The notes beneath the pieces are model-generated. The model saw only the letters and a program-made list of their open reading frames with translations. It was not told where the DNA came from and made no database searches. The position numbers and the translations under genes were made by a program. This document shows, piece by piece, positions 6,530-8,235 of a stretch of 8,235 nucleotides of DNA (within the stretch, counting starts at the first letter, position 1; every line of letters starts with the position of its first letter). Source of the DNA: an uncultured Clostridia bacterium (GTDB lineage: Bacteria > Bacillota > Clostridia > Oscillospirales > CAG-272); assembly GCA_946404295.1 (NCBI GenBank), contig CAMJDE010000065.1, forward strand, positions 1-8,235, given 5' to 3'.

Positions 6530-7573
6530 TCAGATCGGCATAGGCAAAAGGACCCGTTCTCTTCGGTAAATTGTTTCCATCCATTGCCGCGTTGCGTCGG
6601 GATCCCGGGATTTGACCGCTTTGGTTAGACTGTGTTTCCCTGTGATGATATCACCGTACTCAAAGGCGGAAACAAGCGCGTGAAGTGAGGGGAAAACCGC
6701 TTTTTGCTTTTCGGTAAACGGTCGGATTCGGTGATATCCCCTTAAAAAAGCCGTCAGGATCAAACTTTCTCGATTTTCACCCATCTCCTCTGGATAATCC
6801 ATCAATCTGGATTCAAAGATCCCCTGCATAACGGCGTCGTAAAACAGATTATTGTCACCGCACCAGTTGAAATCAAAAACCCCGATTGTTCCGTATTCGG
6901 TTCGATAAAGGTTGCAGTCACTAATGTCGCCCTGTACGGCGTAGCGCGGTTCTGTCTCAAAAGATCTCACGGCTTGATCAAGGATTGTATGTTCGTGAAC
7001 GATTTGATTGAAAAGCGTTTCGTCGACCGTGCGGAGATACTCTTCGTGTTTGATGAATCCGTCGTAACTGAACAGATCGTTTTCGGTCAACGGGTCAAAC
7101 AACACGGCGCTTTTTACGTGCCAATTGTTTAGTTCGGCGATCTCGTGCATTCTTGCGAGCATCGTGCCCGTTTGTTCTGCCGTTTTTTCGTCAACGATAC
7201 GCAGTTCCCCCGCCTTGAAATCCTCAACCGTTACGGTCACGTCGTACCCGTTAAGGGAATACTTGCGTGCATAACTTCCGTTTGAAAGGTAGTTTTGCGG
7301 TGTTTCGATCCCGTGGGCGTACAGTAGCGAGGCGAATCCGGATTGTGCCTCGATGACCTCGGTCGGAACGTTTGTTTCATTCTTGAAACGGATGACGAAA
7401 GAACGACCATCTTCAGTTTCCGCTTTCACGATCAATCGGACTTCTTTGGTTGCTGGATCATCCTTTTCATAGTCGTAACGCTGCAATTCTTTAATGGAAA
7501 AAATGGTCGCTTGTATTCCGTAATCGATCAAAATTGCGCGAACGTCCTCTTTGCCAACAGTAAACACGTTCAT
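6530..7573 (-). CDS. APH-fold phosphotransferase (aminoglycoside/homoserine kinase-like), substrate unknown
   Basis: The 347-residue product has the layout of the APH/choline kinase-like superfamily. The N-lobe contains SFVIRFKNE at 58-66 (ATP-site basic residues R62/K64) and a following acidic helix (E75). The C-lobe contains the catalytic loop QGDISDCN at 214-221 (D216, N221) and the metal-binding block GVFDFNWCGDNN at 231-242 (D234). The loop has Gln where HGD is usual, while the catalytic Asp and Asn are kept, so activity is plausible. Members phosphorylate small molecules, sugars or protein side chains; nothing here identifies the substrate, and calling it a resistance gene would be unsupported. 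The start is uncertain: at ATG 7573 the GGAG (7575-7578) is only one base away, whereas GTG at 7567 (345 residues) has ideal 7-base spacing. It forms an operon with the membrane protein downstream. Confidence 0.85.
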   Translation of the reverse strand: MNVFTVGKEDVRAILIDYGIQATIFSIKELQRYDYEKDDPATKEVRLIVKAETEDGRSFVIRFKNETNVPTEVIEAQSGFASLLYAHGIETPQNYLSNGSYARKYSLNGYDVTVTVEDFKAGELRIVDEKTAEQTGTMLARMHEIAELNNWHVKSAVLFDPLTENDLFSYDGFIKHEEYLRTVDETLFNQIVHEHTILDQAVRSFETEPRYAVQGDISDCNLYRTEYGTIGVFDFNWCGDNNLFYDAVMQGIFESRLMDYPEEMGENRESLILTAFLRGYHRIRPFTEKQKAVFPSLHALVSAFEYGDIITGKHSLTKAVKSRDPDATRQWMETIYRRERVLLPMPI

Positions 7574-7574
7574 T

Positions 7575-7578
7575 CTCC
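7575..7578 (-). promoter_or_regulatory. Ribosome binding site that questions the kinase-like gene start
   Basis: GGAG on the minus strand. It is one base from ATG 7573 but 7 bases from the in-frame GTG at 7567, which favours the GTG as the real initiator. Confidence 0.4.
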
Positions 7579-7614
7579 GTTCGTTCGGTCTATGGTTGGA
7601 TTGCGTCTCGTTTA

Positions 7615-7628
7615 CGGTTTTAAAACCG
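7615..7628. promoter_or_regulatory. 14-base perfect palindrome upstream of the kinase-like gene
   Basis: CGGTTTTAAAACCG is a perfect palindrome about 42 bases before the kinase-like start. Position and symmetry would suit an operator for a dimeric regulator. Alternatively it may be a degenerate hairpin unit related to the one at 2395-2412 (AAAACCGC/GCGGTTTT). No convincing -35/-10 pair was found around it. Confidence 0.3.
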
Positions 7629-7662
7629 CGGGAACCTCATCCCACCCTCGGGCATCCACAAC

Positions 7663-7735
7663 TTGCGCCGGAGGCGCAAACTTCACTGCAGCAGGCAACT
7701 TCACTTGCTTCGCAAACTTCACTCGCCGTCAGGCG
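7663..7735. repeat. AACTTCACT-linker hairpin array overlapping the 3' end of the methyltransferase gene
   Basis: Four cores are joined by three ACTTCACT linkers (7680-7687, 7698-7705, 7716-7723). The cores are TTGCGCC, GGA, GGCGCAA (7663-7679); a weak TGC...GCA (7687-7697); TTGC, TTC, GCAA (7705-7715); and CGCC, GTCA, GGCG (7724-7735). The methyltransferase TGA stop (7719-7721) lies in the third linker. The last core codes for part of the protein's C-terminal tail. Confidence 0.8.
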
Positions 7736-8235
7736 AACTTCGTTGTCGAGACAGCATGCATGCTGTCTCGACGTGCGCCGTGCGCGGGAAGAGATCGACC
7801 GGGGTGACCGCGGAAAACCCGTACCCTTTTTTCGTCAGGTACGCCACGTCGCGCGCGAGCGTTTCGGGGTTGCAGGAGATATAGACGATCTTCGGGATCG
7901 CTTTCGAGGCGAGAAAATCGAGCAGTTTCGGGTCGCACCCCTTGCGCGGCGGGTCGAGCAGAACGGCGTCGGGGACGAGCGTCTTTCCGAGCGCCTTTTC
8001 CGCCCCGGCGAGCAGTTTTTCGACGTCGGAGGCGTCGCCCGCAAAGAAGGCGGCGTTTTTGATCCCGTTCCGTTTGGCGTTCCCGTCGGCGCACCGCACC
8101 GCGTCGGGCACGATCTCGATCCCGATCACCTCCGCGACTGCGTCCGCCATCGAGAGCCCGATGCTCCCGACCCCGCAGAACAGGTCGAGCAGAAGTTCGT
8201 CGCCCTTGAAATCCGCGCTCTCCTTCGCCTTTTTG
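7719..8235 (-). CDS. rlmD: 23S rRNA (uracil-C5)-methyltransferase, RlmD/TrmA family (partial, 5' end outside window)
   Basis: The last 171 codons of the gene are present, and the frame is open to the window edge. This is the SAM-dependent methyltransferase half of the family that makes 5-methyluridine in 23S rRNA (or tRNA for TrmA). Fragment motifs: DLFCGVGSIGLS at 17-28 (SAM motif I), GIEIVPDAV at 38-46, LLDPPRKGCD at 92-101, YISCNPETLARDV at 118-130 with the catalytic cysteine C121, and PVDLFPRTAHVETACMLSR at 145-163, the family's C-terminal signature. All catalytic residues expected in this half are present. The native-looking end is at R163. The eight further residues (QRSSPDGE) and the stop are largely encoded by hairpin-array sequence. 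Family is certain; RlmD versus RlmCD or TrmA specificity needs the missing N-terminus. Confidence 0.93.
   Translation of the reverse strand, partial: KKAKESADFKGDELLLDLFCGVGSIGLSMADAVAEVIGIEIVPDAVRCADGNAKRNGIKNAAFFAGDASDVEKLLAGAEKALGKTLVPDAVLLDPPRKGCDPKLLDFLASKAIPKIVYISCNPETLARDVAYLTKKGYGFSAVTPVDLFPRTAHVETACMLSRQRSSPDGE
7745..7772. repeat. 28-base perfect palindrome inside the methyltransferase C-terminal coding motif
   Basis: The half-site GTCGAGACAGCATG (7745-7758) is followed directly by its exact reverse complement (7759-7772), with no spacer. Pairing stops on both sides (T7744, G7773). On the minus strand it codes for the conserved VETACMLSR; because it is symmetric, the plus strand in the corresponding frame would read the same peptide. 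Confidence 0.9.

Noticed and set aside
6530..7573. Aminoglycoside resistance gene
   Set aside because: Only the general APH-fold kinase motifs are present. The superfamily is broad and nothing points to an antibiotic substrate.

Overview
The window looks like chromosomal DNA from an uncultured, fairly GC-rich member of the Bacillota (Clostridia). The grounds are AGGAG-type ribosome sites, clostridial-type protein families (short CstA carrier, YqhD/BdhA-type alcohol dehydrogenase, 7TM GGDEF and HD-GYP proteins) and a single gene polarity. The taxonomic call is inference. No phage, transposase, CRISPR, tRNA or rRNA gene was seen.

All eight recognised genes lie on the minus strand. In transcription order (right to left) they are: the 3' end of an RlmD/TrmA-type 23S rRNA uracil methyltransferase (7719-8235, cut by the window edge); an APH-fold kinase-like protein (6530-7573), followed 25 bases later by a small three-helix membrane protein (5932-6504); a CstA-family carrier (4242-5699); an azoreductase-like flavodoxin-fold oxidoreductase (3608-4159); a membrane GGDEF diguanylate cyclase (2438-3520); an iron-dependent alcohol dehydrogenase (967-2130); and the N-terminal 299 codons of a membrane HD-GYP phosphodiesterase (1-897, cut by the window edge). 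The cyclase and the HD-GYP protein make and break cyclic di-GMP. Their N-terminal 7TM regions align with each other, so the dehydrogenase sits between a matched pair of opposing signalling enzymes.

The most unusual content is between the genes. Five of the seven intergenic gaps carry short hairpin units made of a constant linker and a variable but self-complementary core with a loop of about 3 bases. Three linker types occur: TTCGATAT (2151-2436, eleven hairpins in a row), AATTCA (3549-3610, with remnants at 925-960 and 5914-5934) and AACTTCACT (7663-7735 and 5807-5860). The cores differ from unit to unit, yet most remain perfectly paired. In three genes the TGA stop codon lies inside a linker. 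A perfect 28-base palindrome (7745-7772) coincides with the conserved C-terminal HVET coding motif of the methyltransferase.

Base composition varies. Sampled 60-base lines in the dehydrogenase and flanking genes reach about 70% GC, while lines in the kinase/membrane-protein pair fall to about 38-45%. Long plus-strand open frames opposite the dehydrogenase and GGDEF genes are antisense artefacts and are not annotated.
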